The notes below the pieces were generated by a model that was not told the DNA's origin, made no database searches, and saw only the letters and a program-made list of their open reading frames with translations. A stretch of 64,000 bases of DNA from Zoroaster sp. YZ-2022 (lineage: Eukaryota; Echinodermata; Asteroidea; Forcipulatida; Zoroasteridae): positions 36,454,220-36,518,219 of the forward strand of contig CM055816.1 in assembly GCA_029582265.1 (NCBI GenBank). Direction: 5' to 3'. The position numbers and the translations under genes are program-made. Below are positions 36,801 to 43,846 of the stretch, one piece after another. Numbering within the stretch: the stretch's first letter is position 1; each line of letters begins with the position of its first letter.

Positions 36801-37768
36801 CCAGGAAATGCCGTTTAAATAGTGAAAAACATGGTCGATGAATCTTTAATTATTGGCAAAGTCAGTGAGCAATACACAAACTATCGAATATAATAGAAAT
36901 TCAAAATTCATTTTCGATTTATTAATTCTTTTATTTGAAAAAAAAAAGAAAAAAAGTGTTTTGTTATACACAAACAAATTGTGAATTTCATAGATGTTTT
37001 TTGTTAAGCTACTGATACAGTGTGCCTCTCTCTTTAATGGGCACGGGAAGATTTTTAGAAATAAAATGGCCTAAATACGCTAATGAGGAGTGTCTGTAAT
37101 AGCAACAAAATGGCCTGAATACGCTGATGAGAAGTGTCTGTAATAGCAGCAAAAACAATGGAATAATGTAATCATTTGTGTGTTCTGAGTAAAACTAATA
37201 AAGGAGATGACAATTGTTGGGGGTTATTACCATTATGGTCACATCTGTCATAAATATATGTCCCCCATCCACTCCAGGATCACCACTCCATGCACAAAAC
37301 GCGATAGAAATTCTAAATTCATTCGTTTTAAATCTTCAGAAAGTATATTGGATTCAAACATAACACATTTCGTTTGAGGGTTTATTTGTTTAATGTTGAG
37401 CCATAACTTGTATTTACATCATTATATTTATTTTTGTTTCCTTTCAAGGTTCACGACCTCTTCAGTCTGCAAATGGCACACAGTTCTCAACATACGACAG
37501 AGACAATGATAAGGATCCTGAGTCTAATTGTGCAGGGTTATTACAGGGGGGTTGGTGGTTTAATCGTTGTACAAGGGGCAATTCTCCGTCTGATACACCT
37601 GTTGAGAGTAACCTTAATGGAGAATACTCACATCCAGTCAATTATTCAAGTCAAGATTATCACGGCATTAGATGGAATACATGGGATGGGCATCAAATAG
37701 TGAAGAGTCGAATGAGAATAATCCGCTGTGCGGGAGGCGTTAAACATGAAAAGAAGGCATTCTGTTGA
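12598..37768 (+). CDS. EGF-like repeat / fibrinogen-related domain protein (multi-exon gene)
   Basis: Predicted secreted protein; the 5' end is not found. Exons supported by splice sites and frame are 12598-12817, 13650-13742, 14381-14473, 15789-15881, 26332-26415 (or -26409), 34205-34341, 36127-36409 and 37449-37768. Junctions are phase 1 up to the FReD, then phase 0 and phase 1. The protein has an unrecognised N-terminal segment, three EGF-like modules, a divergent cysteine-rich module and a complete C-terminal FReD of about 235 residues. The FReD has GVYTI, the VIQRR-DGS motif, EFWLGND, the calcium-loop type DRDNDKDPESNCA, and GGWWF. FReD proteins are usually extracellular lectin-like or matrix proteins; EGF plus FReD recalls tenascin-like and FREP-like families. 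A role in recognition or adhesion is inference. The signal-peptide exon may lie upstream of the satellite or of the window. Confidence 0.85.
13650..13742 (+). CDS. EGF-like exon 1 of the FReD gene
   Basis: A 93-bp phase 1-1 exon between acceptor ATCCCCAG and donor TTCTA|GTAAGT. It encodes one compact EGF-like module with the pattern C-x3-C-x9-C-x-C-x-C-x6-C: CKTSCNNGG, LDSETCQCRC, then WSGKNC. The symmetric phase is typical of shuffled EGF exons. The polypyrimidine tract is weaker than at the next two copies. Confidence 0.85.
14381..14473 (+). CDS. EGF-like exon 2 of the FReD gene
   Basis: A 93-bp phase 1-1 exon, acceptor TTTTTCTTTTCAG, donor TCTG|GTAATT. It encodes CTLSCENGG, LDNGTCQCSC and WGGKTC. 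The six cysteines line up with the neighbouring copies. Upstream intron sequence is shared with the copies at 15789 and 16186, so exon and flanking intron were duplicated together. Confidence 0.9.
14780..15158. repeat. Minisatellite, 46-49 bp, 8 copies
   Basis: Units start at about 14780, 14826, 14872, 14920, 14969, 15016, 15064 and 15110. The core is GTATCAATCATCCTGAGAAA then TGACT and GTGTCTTCATCTTAGA. Length varies through AGA insertion and one-base changes after TGACTC. Lies in the intron between EGF exons 2 and 3. Confidence 0.95.
15430..15478 (+). pseudogene. Remnant of an EGF-like exon
   Basis: TGTGTGCACTGTCCTTTGAG then AATGGAG and CGCTGG match the first half of the neighbouring EGF exons (CALSCENGG, LD). 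The second cysteine is replaced (TTT), one base is missing after AATGGAG, and the frame hits TGA. The second half and donor are absent, and no AG acceptor precedes it. A dead copy from the exon-duplication series. Confidence 0.75.
15789..15881 (+). CDS. EGF-like exon 3 of the FReD gene
   Basis: A 93-bp phase 1-1 exon with acceptor TTTTTCTTTTCAG and donor TTCTC|GTAAGT. It encodes CALSCENGG, LDNGPCQCQC and WSGKNC, with all six cysteines in register. Closest in sequence to exon 2. Confidence 0.9.
16186..16276 (+). pseudogene. Fourth EGF-like exon, 91 bp and frame-breaking
   Basis: Encodes CALSCKNGG, LDIGTCKCSC and WSGKTC, and has a good donor (TTCTC|GTAAGT). The acceptor region reads TTTCTTTTCCAG|TGTGC, where the sister exons have TTTCAG|AGTGTGC: two bases are missing. 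Joined to the phase-1 exon 3 it shifts frame and reaches TAA after about 15 codons. It is either skipped (exon 3 to 26332 is in frame), dead, or a two-base assembly error. Confidence 0.75.
16772..19642. repeat. Minisatellite, 50-bp unit, ~57 copies
   Basis: The unit consists of CGGTGCAGTCTCGCCATGGC, ATACTGATAGATGTGTATTA and ATCTCCTTAA. The exact 50-bp period is clear at 18181-18780, where copies are almost perfect; elsewhere one- to ten-base indels are common. Variants recur as groups: the CATACAGATAG, CCTTGGCGTTGCAG, CATACTGACAG order appears near 16.84, 18.31 and 18.87 kb, so multi-unit duplication has occurred. It lies in the intron between 16276 and 26332. Confidence 0.97.
19780..19990 (+). 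repeat. Single-copy paralogue of the 57-bp array locus
   Basis: Contains TGTCCCCATAGTGTTGTTGG, ATGAATGTCCCCACAATCAT, one unit-like stretch (GTGTGTACATGCAT to ACAGGAACCAA) and AACCAACCTGTGAAAGTTTC. The same left and right flanks bracket the 57-bp array: left at 21497-21550, right at 25260-25340. This copy carries a single unit and resembles the unexpanded state. Confidence 0.7.
19997..20476. mobile_element. hAT-like MITE with CACTGTAAAA ends
   Basis: The left end is CACTGTAAAAATAAGGGCG and the right end is CACTTGATTTTACAGTG, an imperfect inverted pair. The interior is rich in GTTTAAAC-type motifs. A paralogous stretch at about 25340-25385 reads from ATATGGATCACGG directly to ATCCATTT, without the element, so this copy is an insertion. 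The 8-bp target duplication is not clean (GGATCATG versus TGGCCATT). Confidence 0.65.
20660..21060. repeat. Tandem repeat, 77-bp unit, 5 copies
   Basis: Each unit has CCCACTGTGCCTCCCTGGAT, TACCTTGGGTATTCTCAC, TAGACATAATGTCCAATATT and ATTGTTGTCCCCGCCCCTC. CCTGGATCT recurs at about 20714, 20791, 20868 and 20945, and as CCCAGATCT at about 21024. A single diverged unit exists in the paralogue at about 30715-30800. Confidence 0.93.
21060..21490. repeat. Intron segment paralogous to 30800-31450
   Basis: Shared blocks in the same order: CAGGTCTGACCTCGG, ATTAATATCTGAC or its variant, CACCACAACTCAGCTC, TATCCACATCAAA, AACAAAATATA, and the GCAGATA, CAGAAG blocks. At the TTAAA after CATCAAAATCG this copy continues directly; the 31-kb copy carries a MITE there. 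Confidence 0.75.
21540..25258. repeat. Minisatellite, 57-bp unit, ~65 copies
   Basis: The unit is GTGTGTATGTATACATGCAT, ATATACTTTATATAGGAACC, AAGAGGTTGTACGGCAA. Three dimorphic sites (ATACATG/GTACACG, ATATATAC/ATACATAC, ATATAGG/ATATCGG) run through the array. A shortened 49-bp unit alternates with full units at 22919, 23025 and 23131, making a 106-bp higher-order unit. A multi-unit block at about 24.6-24.85 kb recurs at 24.97-25.2 kb. Because 57 is 19 codons and the unit lacks stops in several frames, frames of up to 504 codons arise on both strands. They are not genes. Confidence 0.98.
25564..25929 (-). mobile_element. tRNA-derived SINE, full-length copy
   Basis: Read on the minus strand, the 5' head has an A-box-like GTGGCCGAGCGGTCTAG and a B-box GGTTCGAATCCC about 55 bases later, as in a class II (Ser/Leu-like) tRNA. 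A conserved body follows (CACTTGTGTCCTTGAGCAAG; AACCCAGGGGTTAAATGGGT-like), then a tail ending in an ATT-type repeat (AATAAT on the plus strand). The head would serve as an internal RNA polymerase III promoter. Two further copies lie at 35258 and 56308. The GGCTCATAA motif is tandemly repeated near the tail, with a copy number differing between copies. Confidence 0.9.
26332..26415 (+). CDS. Divergent EGF-like (cysteine-rich) linker exon of the FReD gene
   Basis: After the acceptor ATATCTACAG, the phase-1 frame reads CEVDC, HDVCQC and ASTC, matching the C-x3-C and C-x-C spacing of the EGF exons but lacking the NGG motif and cysteine 5. By homology the exon should end after TGTATAG at 26415, where the intron would begin GC. 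A GT at 26410 gives an 84- versus 78-bp alternative; both are phase 1 and both fit the FReD exon at 34205. The choice cannot be made from sequence. Confidence 0.6.
26628..26699 (+). repeat. Copy of a ~65-bp dispersed/tandem unit (left flank of concatemer)
   Basis: GATACTGCATAATTTTCCC, ATACGGGATGTTACATACAG and TATACATTAACGATGGTCC. The same unit continues after the inserted concatemer at 29504-29560 and recurs at 29842-29907 and 29908-29965. Confidence 0.8.
27184..27252 (-). other. tRNA-like sequence, minus strand, first B copy
   Basis: On the minus strand: CCACGGTGGTATAGTGGATA (A-box-like), then GGGTTGAATCCCACCC (B-box lacking the C of GTTCGA). Acceptor and anticodon stems do not pair convincingly. 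Regarded as a tRNA-derived module inside the mobile element, not a tRNA gene. Confidence 0.6.
27618..27688 (+). other. tRNA-like sequence, plus strand, first B copy
   Basis: GTTGCCACGGTGGTCTAGTG then GTTAAGAC (A-box-like), and ATGTTGAATCCCC (B-box, one base short). It faces away from the minus-strand module 370 bp upstream. Confidence 0.6.
28485..28557 (-). other. tRNA-like sequence, minus strand, second B copy
   Basis: Same module as at 27184 but with an intact B-box, GGGTTCGAATCCCACCC. Retains GTGGTATAGTGGATAAGAC. The anticodon stem is not convincing. Confidence 0.65.
28914..28984 (+). other. tRNA-like sequence, plus strand, second B copy
   Basis: GGTGGTCTAGTGGTTAAGAC and an intact ATGTTCGAATCCCAACC. 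About five acceptor-stem pairs are possible (GGTTG with CAACC). Likely a pol III-type internal promoter inherited from a SINE. Confidence 0.65.
29504..29965 (+). repeat. ~65-bp units around the concatemer's right flank
   Basis: GGATACTGCGTAATATTCCC and ATACGGGATGTGACATGCAG at 29507, then further units at 29846 and 29912 (GGATACTGCGTAATCTCCCC; GGATACTGCATAATATTCCC). The 290 bp between the first and second units holds nothing recognised. Confidence 0.75.
30715..31450. repeat. Intron segment paralogous to 20660-21490, with MITE inserted
   Basis: Begins with one copy of the 77-bp-type unit (ATATCAATATTATTGTTAAG, CCTCCCCACTGCGCCGGGTA), then follows the 21-kb segment block by block except for the MITE at 31015-31220. 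A similar short unit also occurs at 30425-30505. Confidence 0.75.
31015..31220. mobile_element. TTAA-type MITE, intact copy
   Basis: Inverted ends TTTAAAGGGACAATATCGTC and GACGATATTGTCCCTTTAAA. Inverted similarity extends to CAGGGCATGGAATCGG on the left and CCGATTCCATGCCCTG on the right. A 12-base GAGCAGACTTTC block is present only in the left arm. The target is TTAA, confirmed by the empty paralogous site near 21252 (CGCTTAAAATAA). A TTAA target is typical of piggyBac-type elements; no coding capacity. Confidence 0.88.
31734..32020. mobile_element. MITE with TAGCTTGGGCGATA ends, 9-bp target duplication
   Basis: Left end AAGCTTGGGCGATAACACG, right end ATCGATATCGCCCAAGCTA, flanked on both sides by CTCTGAATT (31725-31733 and 32021-32029). 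The interior is rich in ATCGCGATA motifs. A second, longer copy in opposite orientation lies at 63446-63825. An 8-9-bp duplication fits hAT- or MULE-type elements. Confidence 0.88.
32279..34046. repeat. Minisatellite, 29-bp unit, ~61 copies
   Basis: The unit is CATGTACTATAGGACAGAGG then GTTACTGGC (or TAGC). Copies are nearly perfect. The main variation is TGGCC/TAGCC/TGGCAA, ATG/ACG before TACT, and a rare TATATAG expansion near the right end. Ends about 160 bp before the first FReD exon. Confidence 0.98.
34205..34341 (+). CDS. FReD exon 1
   Basis: 137 bp; starts in phase 1 after ATCTGTCATTAG and ends in phase 0 before GTAAGT. Encodes the N-terminal FReD segment: VDCHAY, HGVYTIYPR, LNVSCHMGPKNGWI. 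The first disulphide cysteines (DC, VSC) and the GVYTI motif are in place. The stretch before GWI is shorter than the usual GGGWT form. Confidence 0.93.
34354..35145. mobile_element. Two inverted, abutting transposon copies sharing three 9-bp target repeats
   Basis: Order: GTGTCTACC (34354-34362), element 1 (34363-34596, 234 bp), GTGTCTACC (34597-34605), element 2 (34606-35136, 531 bp), GTGTCTACC (35137-35145). The outer ends are TAGTCTTGTGCAAGACCG and its inverse, with inverted similarity over about 110 bp. The inner ends are TAGTCTTGGTGCAAGACG and its inverse, about 115 bp, forming a near-perfect palindrome around the middle 9-mer. Element 2 also has an internal inverted pair (ACACCGCAGCGACGGGTTTT with its complement). 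Long inverted ends and a 9-bp duplication suggest a Mutator-like non-autonomous family; this is inference. Confidence 0.85.
35258..35622 (-). mobile_element. tRNA-derived SINE, second copy
   Basis: Same family as at 25564, again minus strand. Head GTGTCGTGGCCGAGCGGTCT, B-box GGTTCGAATCCCGGCC, AATAAT-type tail at 35258-35279. Fewer GGCTCATAA repeats than the first copy. Lies about 110 bp after the double element, separated by a G-run (35187-35199). Confidence 0.9.
36127..36409 (+). CDS. FReD exon 2
   Basis: 283 bp, acceptor GTTATACTATAG, donor ACATTG|GTATGC. The previous exon's GWI joins VIQRRIDGSENFNRNW to give the GWxVIQRR signature. It continues with EYKDGFGSLLSEFWLGND, LHHLTT, HVDLRN, and ends VSFAGDN. 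The usual GEFWLGN is SEFWLGN here. Phase 0 to phase 1. Confidence 0.96.
37449..37768 (+). CDS. FReD exon 3, C terminus and stop
   Basis: Acceptor TTCCTTTCAAG; phase 1 start. Encodes GTQFSTYDRDNDKDPESNCA (the calcium-loop region and Cys-Ala pair), GGWWFNRC, a 13-residue stretch where most FReDs have about three, SNLNGEYS, YHGIRWNTWDG, SRMRIIRC, then TGA at 37766. The extra loop between the RC cysteine and NLNGEY and an extra C-terminal cysteine pair are family-specific features. Confidence 0.95.
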
Positions 37769-37954
37769 GTGGTAGAATCTGTTTTTGCTCTCCTGAAATA
37801 TTGACAGGAAATTCTCTTAAATTGTTTTTTTTTAAATAGTGGGTTTACTTTATTTTATTTATTTGACTAGAGTAAGGCTCACGAAAAGGACTTCTTAAAA
37901 AATCTTGTTTTTTCAGTAATTATGTTGTATGTATGACTAAATTGTTTTCCCCAA

Positions 37955-37971
37955 AATAAAAAGTAAATAAA
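37955..37971 (+). terminator. Polyadenylation signals of the FReD gene
   Basis: AATAAA at 37955 and again at about 37966, 190-200 bases after the stop. No further downstream signal was needed to end the transcript. Confidence 0.6.
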
Positions 37972-37979
37972 AAGGGCCA

Positions 37980-39150
37980 AATGCAGTGACAATCACGCTC
38001 CATAAATCAAACTTGAAAACCCTAAATGTCAGGATTTAACATGGTGCATGCAACGACGTCCAACATTATGAATATGAAAGGCGCCCAATAATTCGCCCAA
38101 ACAAAAGCGTTATTGAAGGGAACACTTGAATGTTCTATGTAAAAGATTAGAATTATTAAATGAGTAAGTACAGTGTTCATGTGTATTGTATACATGTATC
38201 ATGTTGTATTTATTATTCAGGATTTAAATGAGATTAACTCGAAGATAAGAACTTTTTTCAAGATGCCTTTGTATTAATGTTTCTGCCTTTGTAATAATTA
38301 TTTCTGAAAGATACAAGGTGATTATTTGAAAAGAAACTTACATGCAAAATGGAAAAACAAATTGAACTTTAAAGAAAACGCGCCTGCAGTTTGATTCGTG
38401 AAATATTCGCGTTATTTTGACAATTTAATCAGTTTATAAATAATTGACATGTTCTTATTCAATTCTAAATATTTATGTGACTTAGTATATTACACAACAC
38501 TGTGTCATGGGTTTGCCCTGTGTTCTGATTAAGGAAAACAACTAGTTTAAAATGAAATATTTCACAAAAGAGCCAAGGTTATCAAGTTAGATTCATAAAT
38601 TTATATAGATCGCTTTTTATGCGATATTTTAGTTGATTTTTTTAGTCCAGAGAGCTTGCTCAACCTTGAACAATAATATGCTGAATGAAAGGACTTATAA
38701 TATCCTAATATCAGTTAGTTGGTTTTGTCCATAACTGGCAATACATTCTGTATATATGATGACCGTCATAGATAATTATTTAGAACAATGATATGCATTG
38801 TTTTATGGAAGGGCATTTGACTAATCACAGTCAGAAGTGATTTGTCTTTGTATGGACAAAATTTAATCAGATCTCTTGAGCTAAAAGCTGAATTACATGA
38901 TGCACCGAATGTAACAACATAGTTTCAACTGTATATAAACAAATAATGTATATCGATATTAGAAACATGTAAACAAACATTTATGATTGGTGATCGTCCT
39001 TGCCCAACCTGATTGCTTTCCATCAATAATAATATATTGAATAAGTGTTCCTTATAACAGCTACTACTTGTGATGATGGGTGAGAGGGCAATGGGTGCAT
39101 CCCCATGAACATCTCACCTAGCCCCGTAACTGAACCCCACCCCGACCCCG
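37980..39150. other. Non-coding 3' flank
   Basis: AT-rich, no supported ORF. The stretch around 38985-39040 (GATTGGTGATCGTCCTTGCC) resembles 41727-41790 (GATTGGTGATTATTCCTTAC), and 37190-37290 resembles 41290-41400, so this flank seems to have a diverged paralogue downstream. Confidence 0.45.
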
Positions 39151-39153
39151 ACA

Positions 39154-39281
39154 CACTGCAAAAACCGTGGTGTTATAAACTACACCATTGGTGTTTATAT
39201 TAGGCAACTCGCACAATATAAACACCATGGAAGAATAAAGTTGACACCACTAGTGTTATTTTAACACCTCAGTTTTTGCTG
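39154..39281. mobile_element. MITE with CACTGCAAAAAC ends
   Basis: Left CACTGCAAAAACCGTGGTGTT-type end and right AACACCTCAGTTTTTGCTG form an inverted pair with a few mismatches. Interior shared with 975-1110. No clear target duplication. Confidence 0.6.
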
Positions 39282-40985
39282 GGCAGACATAATTGTGTAA
39301 TCTGTTATAACGTTTTTTTTATTTCCCCTTTGTTCAAAGCTTGTTTTGTTCCACATTATCATTGGCGGATACTGCTTTAGTCCCCTCCTCCCTCTCATGT
39401 CTGAACAAATTGGGCTTGAAAAAGAAGAAAAAAATACCCCCTCCACTCAGCGGGTACATATGCACGTTTTCCACATTTGCCTCTATCGAGGTCCCCGACC
39501 ATTTTATTTCTGCATCCGAGCCTAACTATACTGGGTAATTATTTGGGCATGGGAAGAGTTTGTTTAATAGATAAAGACTAATAGACTAGTTGGGTTCAGT
39601 GTATAATCAGAACAAAATTTACATTATTGTACACCCTGGATACGCTTTATTTACGGGGAGGGGCTTTCCCCTATTGAATACCGCCCATAGTTGGTCCGAT
39701 ACTATGAAGTTAACTGCTCGATTCGTTTCTCAGATTCGATATTTGAGCGTAACTTTATCTCCAGGTCGGCCATTTTCCCTAAACAAGATGGCAGTGTGAG
39801 CATAAAAATAAAATGAAAAATAATAAGCTACTTAATTGTTTTTTAAAGGACGATCACCAATAAGTTTGGTTATATTGCCTTATGTATGTGTAACATTGGC
39901 CCTCTGACTAGTATTGGTGAAAACACATCTTTTTTGCAGTTCAAATTCAAAGGGGTGAATATTCACATAATTTTAAAAGACATAGGCCTAGTCTTACATT
40001 TTTAAATCATTTTGCCAATAATTGATGTGCTTAATTTATTAGAATTCAATATTTCGTCAGTAACGGATATGTCTTAGTGGTCAAGATTATGTAATTGTAT
40101 TTGTGAAGTTGTATTTTGCATAGCCACTTTCAGTTTATTAATGAAGAAATAATACAGCCAAATGTAATAGAAACATTATCTCTACGGGCAATCAACAAAT
40201 TTCAGAAATGATTGACTGAGTGCTGTAACATGACTTTCTATAGTCAAAATTTTGAGCAAGAATAGTAATACGGCAGTGTTCGGTCACCATTTTAGACCTA
40301 TACAGAAAAACGACAAAATGTTGAAAGGTTGAACATCTTAACATAATTTCATATTAGATTTAATTTACAATTACTTAATCAACTTTCAGTTTCTTGAAGA
40401 AATAATAACAGCCAAATTTAAGACAAACATCCTCTCTACGTTGAAACAATAATTTACTGCATACGCATAAAATACGGTATGACTTGAGAACAAAAGTTAT
40501 GATTCAAAATCACAGTTTAATGAGTGTTCAAAGTTATTAATGTAATATAGGAATATATTTTGAGATTTAACTGACAATGAAATGAAAATATTAAAAACTG
40601 ATTTTGTTTGATTAAAAATCAAACAAAAAGTTCAGAAACTATTGCATGGAAATGGATGGATAAAGCAAATAATGGATTTATTTGAATTAAATTTGAATAA
40701 AATAGAGTTTTTAAGGGGAAGTTAAATTTAGTTGAATTTGAATCGAATTAAATCGAAACAATTTAAGGTTTATTGGGAAATTTTATTTTAGAGTTTAAAA
40801 GTATCGTGTGCCTTTAATTGTATGAAATATTGATATAAAAAGGGAATCTTTCATCAGTTGTTGGTATTTCACAGCATTTCAACAGTGTTATCCGAGCCTT
40901 CTCAGATTACATATATCACAATATTCGTTGATACACGGCTATTTCTTGAATACGATTTGGGGCGGTAGGGAGCAGGACACACCCC
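39282..40985. other. AT-rich non-coding stretch
   Basis: No supported gene. Two similar segments (40130-40200 and 40380-40450; TTCAGTTT, AAGAAATAATA, CAGCCAAAT) suggest an old local duplication. Confidence 0.4.
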
Positions 40986-40989
40986 CAAG

Positions 40990-41254
40990 GTATATATGGT
41001 GCACTTAAAAGTCAATTCTTGTCAAACCTTACGTGTAGTAAGTACATTTACAGGGCAAAATGAGTCAACCGTTTTTGACTGGTAACGGTATTGTCTGGTA
41101 TTGTTCAGGGTGGTCAAAATGACAGTAAAAACCAGTCAAAAATGCCCCTGTGTGCACATTTGGGTCAACAGTCAAAACAGGCAGTTGACTGGTTTTGACC
41201 TCTATAGCTATATATATACTTCCCACTATAAAGTGCAGCAATAGTAGGAGGGTT
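40990..41254 (+). mobile_element. MITE of the CCCTCCTA family, copy 1
   Basis: Shares GTCAAAATGACAGTAAAAAC, AATGCCCCTGTGTGCACATT and GGCAGTTGACTGGTTTTGAC with 59374-59694. Right end TAGGAGGGTT is intact; the left end is not clear. Confidence 0.7.
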
Positions 41255-42392
41255 CTAATGGGCCTAAATACGCTGATTGTAAAAGAGAATACAATGGGAT
41301 AATGTAATACTTTGTGAGCTCTGATCTGGAATTGTTTTAGGAAGTGATTTTTAAATGGGGGAAATTGCCATTACCCCTCCCCTATCATACATTTTGGGGG
41401 ACATTCCTCCGTCCCCGAACCCCAAGAACCCAAGACATGCTGCCCATGTACAATGAAACAAATGTATTTTCAGTGAAGACACATTTAACAAAATGTGAAG
41501 GAATTAAACAAAATATTGCTTATTGATGAAATCTCAAATATAACAAAGAGAATATCGTGATAATACTGTTTTAATCTGCTATAAAATAATTATTGCTGTA
41601 AATCTTATTTGTGTAAATATTAAAATAAATTCAATGGAAAATGTAATTTTTGTGTAGATCATGCCTTATACATTATTGGTCTGGATGACTTGATAATTAA
41701 TTTTGCTAATAATGTAAACAGCTTAATTGATTGGTGATTATTCCTTACCCAACTAACTGGATTCCAACAATAATAGGAAATACATGCGCAAATAGCTATC
41801 GTACCTCCCTCTCATGTTTATCGAGGATTTCAACGAACCCGAGACCAAAACAACCGGCAATGTATTCCCCGAAAGCAAAACTGCATTCAAAACAATGTTC
41901 ATGTTTTAACAGGACGATCACCCAATTATTTTTCCACATGGCCTAATGCGGGTTTCATAATAATGAATTATTCGTTTCACGTACGTATATACACGGAGGC
42001 TAATGACCGAGTATTTGACGTCAGAGATTCACTTTACTCGCTGTCAATATACAAAATGATAATGCATTGTATACGGAGCGGGGACTAAAGGCGTATGGAA
42101 GGAGAGAATCTGGGTACTACTGCCCCCCCCCCCCAACGAAATGATTTTGCCTTCAACCACCCCGCCCCCATTCTTCAAATTTTCAAATGAAACAGTAGGA
42201 GTCCCATATTAAGTGGTCCTTACAAAATGAATGTACCCACTGTGCTCACTGCCATTATTATGTTCTCCGTTATTCGACCGATTGACAAGCAAGAGGCCAT
42301 CGCTAGGTGGCGCTATATTTATTTACGTTAACATTTCCCCTGATCTTCAATTATCAACTTGGTTGAATTTAGAGAAAACATCATTATATGAC
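41255..42392. other. Non-coding stretch
   Basis: No supported gene. Contains a C-run (42122-42134) and the diverged paralogue of the FReD gene's 3' flank. Confidence 0.4.
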
Positions 42393-42553
42393 TTAAAGGG
42401 ACAATATCGTCACGATCAACAGGGCATGGAATCGGAGTGATAAGTTCACGTTACCGTTGCTACATAAACGAGCCAGTACTATGTTCAATTTAAATTAGGG
42501 CACCGATTGTATGCCCTAGCTGTTGAAAGTCTGCTCTGATCGTGACGATATTC
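42393..42553. mobile_element. TTAA-type MITE, reversed and 3'-truncated copy
   Basis: Left end TTAAAGGGACAATATCGTC. The right arm carries GAAAGTCTGCTC before TGATCGTGACGATATT, that is, the asymmetric block sits in the opposite arm to the 31-kb copy, so this copy is inverted. The last bases of the right end and the right TTAA are lost. Confidence 0.75.
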
Positions 42554-43179
42554 GCACAAATTCGTGATACATAATCATCATTTGTTTCAATTTTAAGGCA
42601 GATGTCATCAATTATACAATTGATATCTGTAACATCAAGCATTGTGCATCGAGTGAAACCATCCCTAATGTCAAGTATTTTTGAGTACGTTTACATTGGT
42701 CTTCACAGACAGAAGAATACAATCTAGCCAGCAGGTTTTCACTGCACTGTGATGACTGACCCAAATCTCAATGTCATTATGGCAACAACAACAAACATTA
42801 AAGGAATGATGTGATGGCAACCATTCTTAAAACAGATGAACCGTATGATGTTAAGATACCTATGCTAACGTCCAATAGGATGGGGGCACATTTATTTGCA
42901 AAAACCCTGAGATTTTAAACAAAAACCCTTCAACACGCTCATGTTCAATAAGCTAATTGGTTGCATGAGGGCGCGCTTCTCTTTATTTATCTGGATTTCA
43001 TTCGCTACACTTTATTCTAAAGGTCATGACCTCAACTCGTTGCCCTAACAACCAATTCTTGGCTTGTTTACAAGTGTCAATCAATGTTGCACCTGGCCAT
43101 ACTGCTGTACTATTCAACGTAATTGCTTTGACACGTGTCCCACAGACATGAGCGCGCGCGCGTGTACGTGGCCGGCCAC

Positions 43180-43260
43180 CACGTGGACAATGCTGTGACC
43201 CCGCCCATTATATATTGATGTCTCAATCACCCACTACACAATCTTCCCACGTGGTGAGTA
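43180..43260 (+). promoter_or_regulatory. Possible promoter next to the large transposon
   Basis: CACGTGG, CCCCGCCCAT, then TATATATT at 43207 and a donor-like CACGTG|GTGAGT at about 43254. An AATAAAATAAA polyA-like signal follows at 43416. No ORF supports a gene. Confidence 0.2.
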
Positions 43261-43846
43261 CCAGTGTAGGCATTCAACTTTATCACATAGTTTAAGGCGA
43301 CTACAATGGGAAACATTCCTACGATGGCCCCCGTTCTACATGAGTAGTGAATAATATTAATCCAATGTACTTGTACATTTGCCAAATGCAACAGACAACC
43401 TGTTTCGTGTTTTCAATAAAATAAATGAAGAGAACCAACTTGTAAGTTTGTGTTTGGGGGATGTGACTGACACAAATGGCCTAGGACTAATTATTTTTTT
43501 CTACAAAACAAACAAGACAGTGTAGGCTTATAGACCTTATGCATTGACGTCACCAGGCCCCTAACGACCAGTCACGACGCCATGTTAGAGGTCAACCAAA
43601 GGGCTCGTCGCGACTGCATGCACCGCGTGCGATCAAATTTATAAAGAAATGATACAGTTTCCTTTTTCTATGCCGGTGTTTCTTTACGTCCGGGTCGCGC
43701 CGTGTCAAGTCGATCAGCTGTTTTGTGTTTACATGACATTTCGTGTTATTTGGATTATTATATTCATTTTTATATTCATTTTGAGCGCTTAGACTAATTC
43801 AGACCAACGTTATTCATACAGATAGATCTAGTTTAAGTGCGGCATT

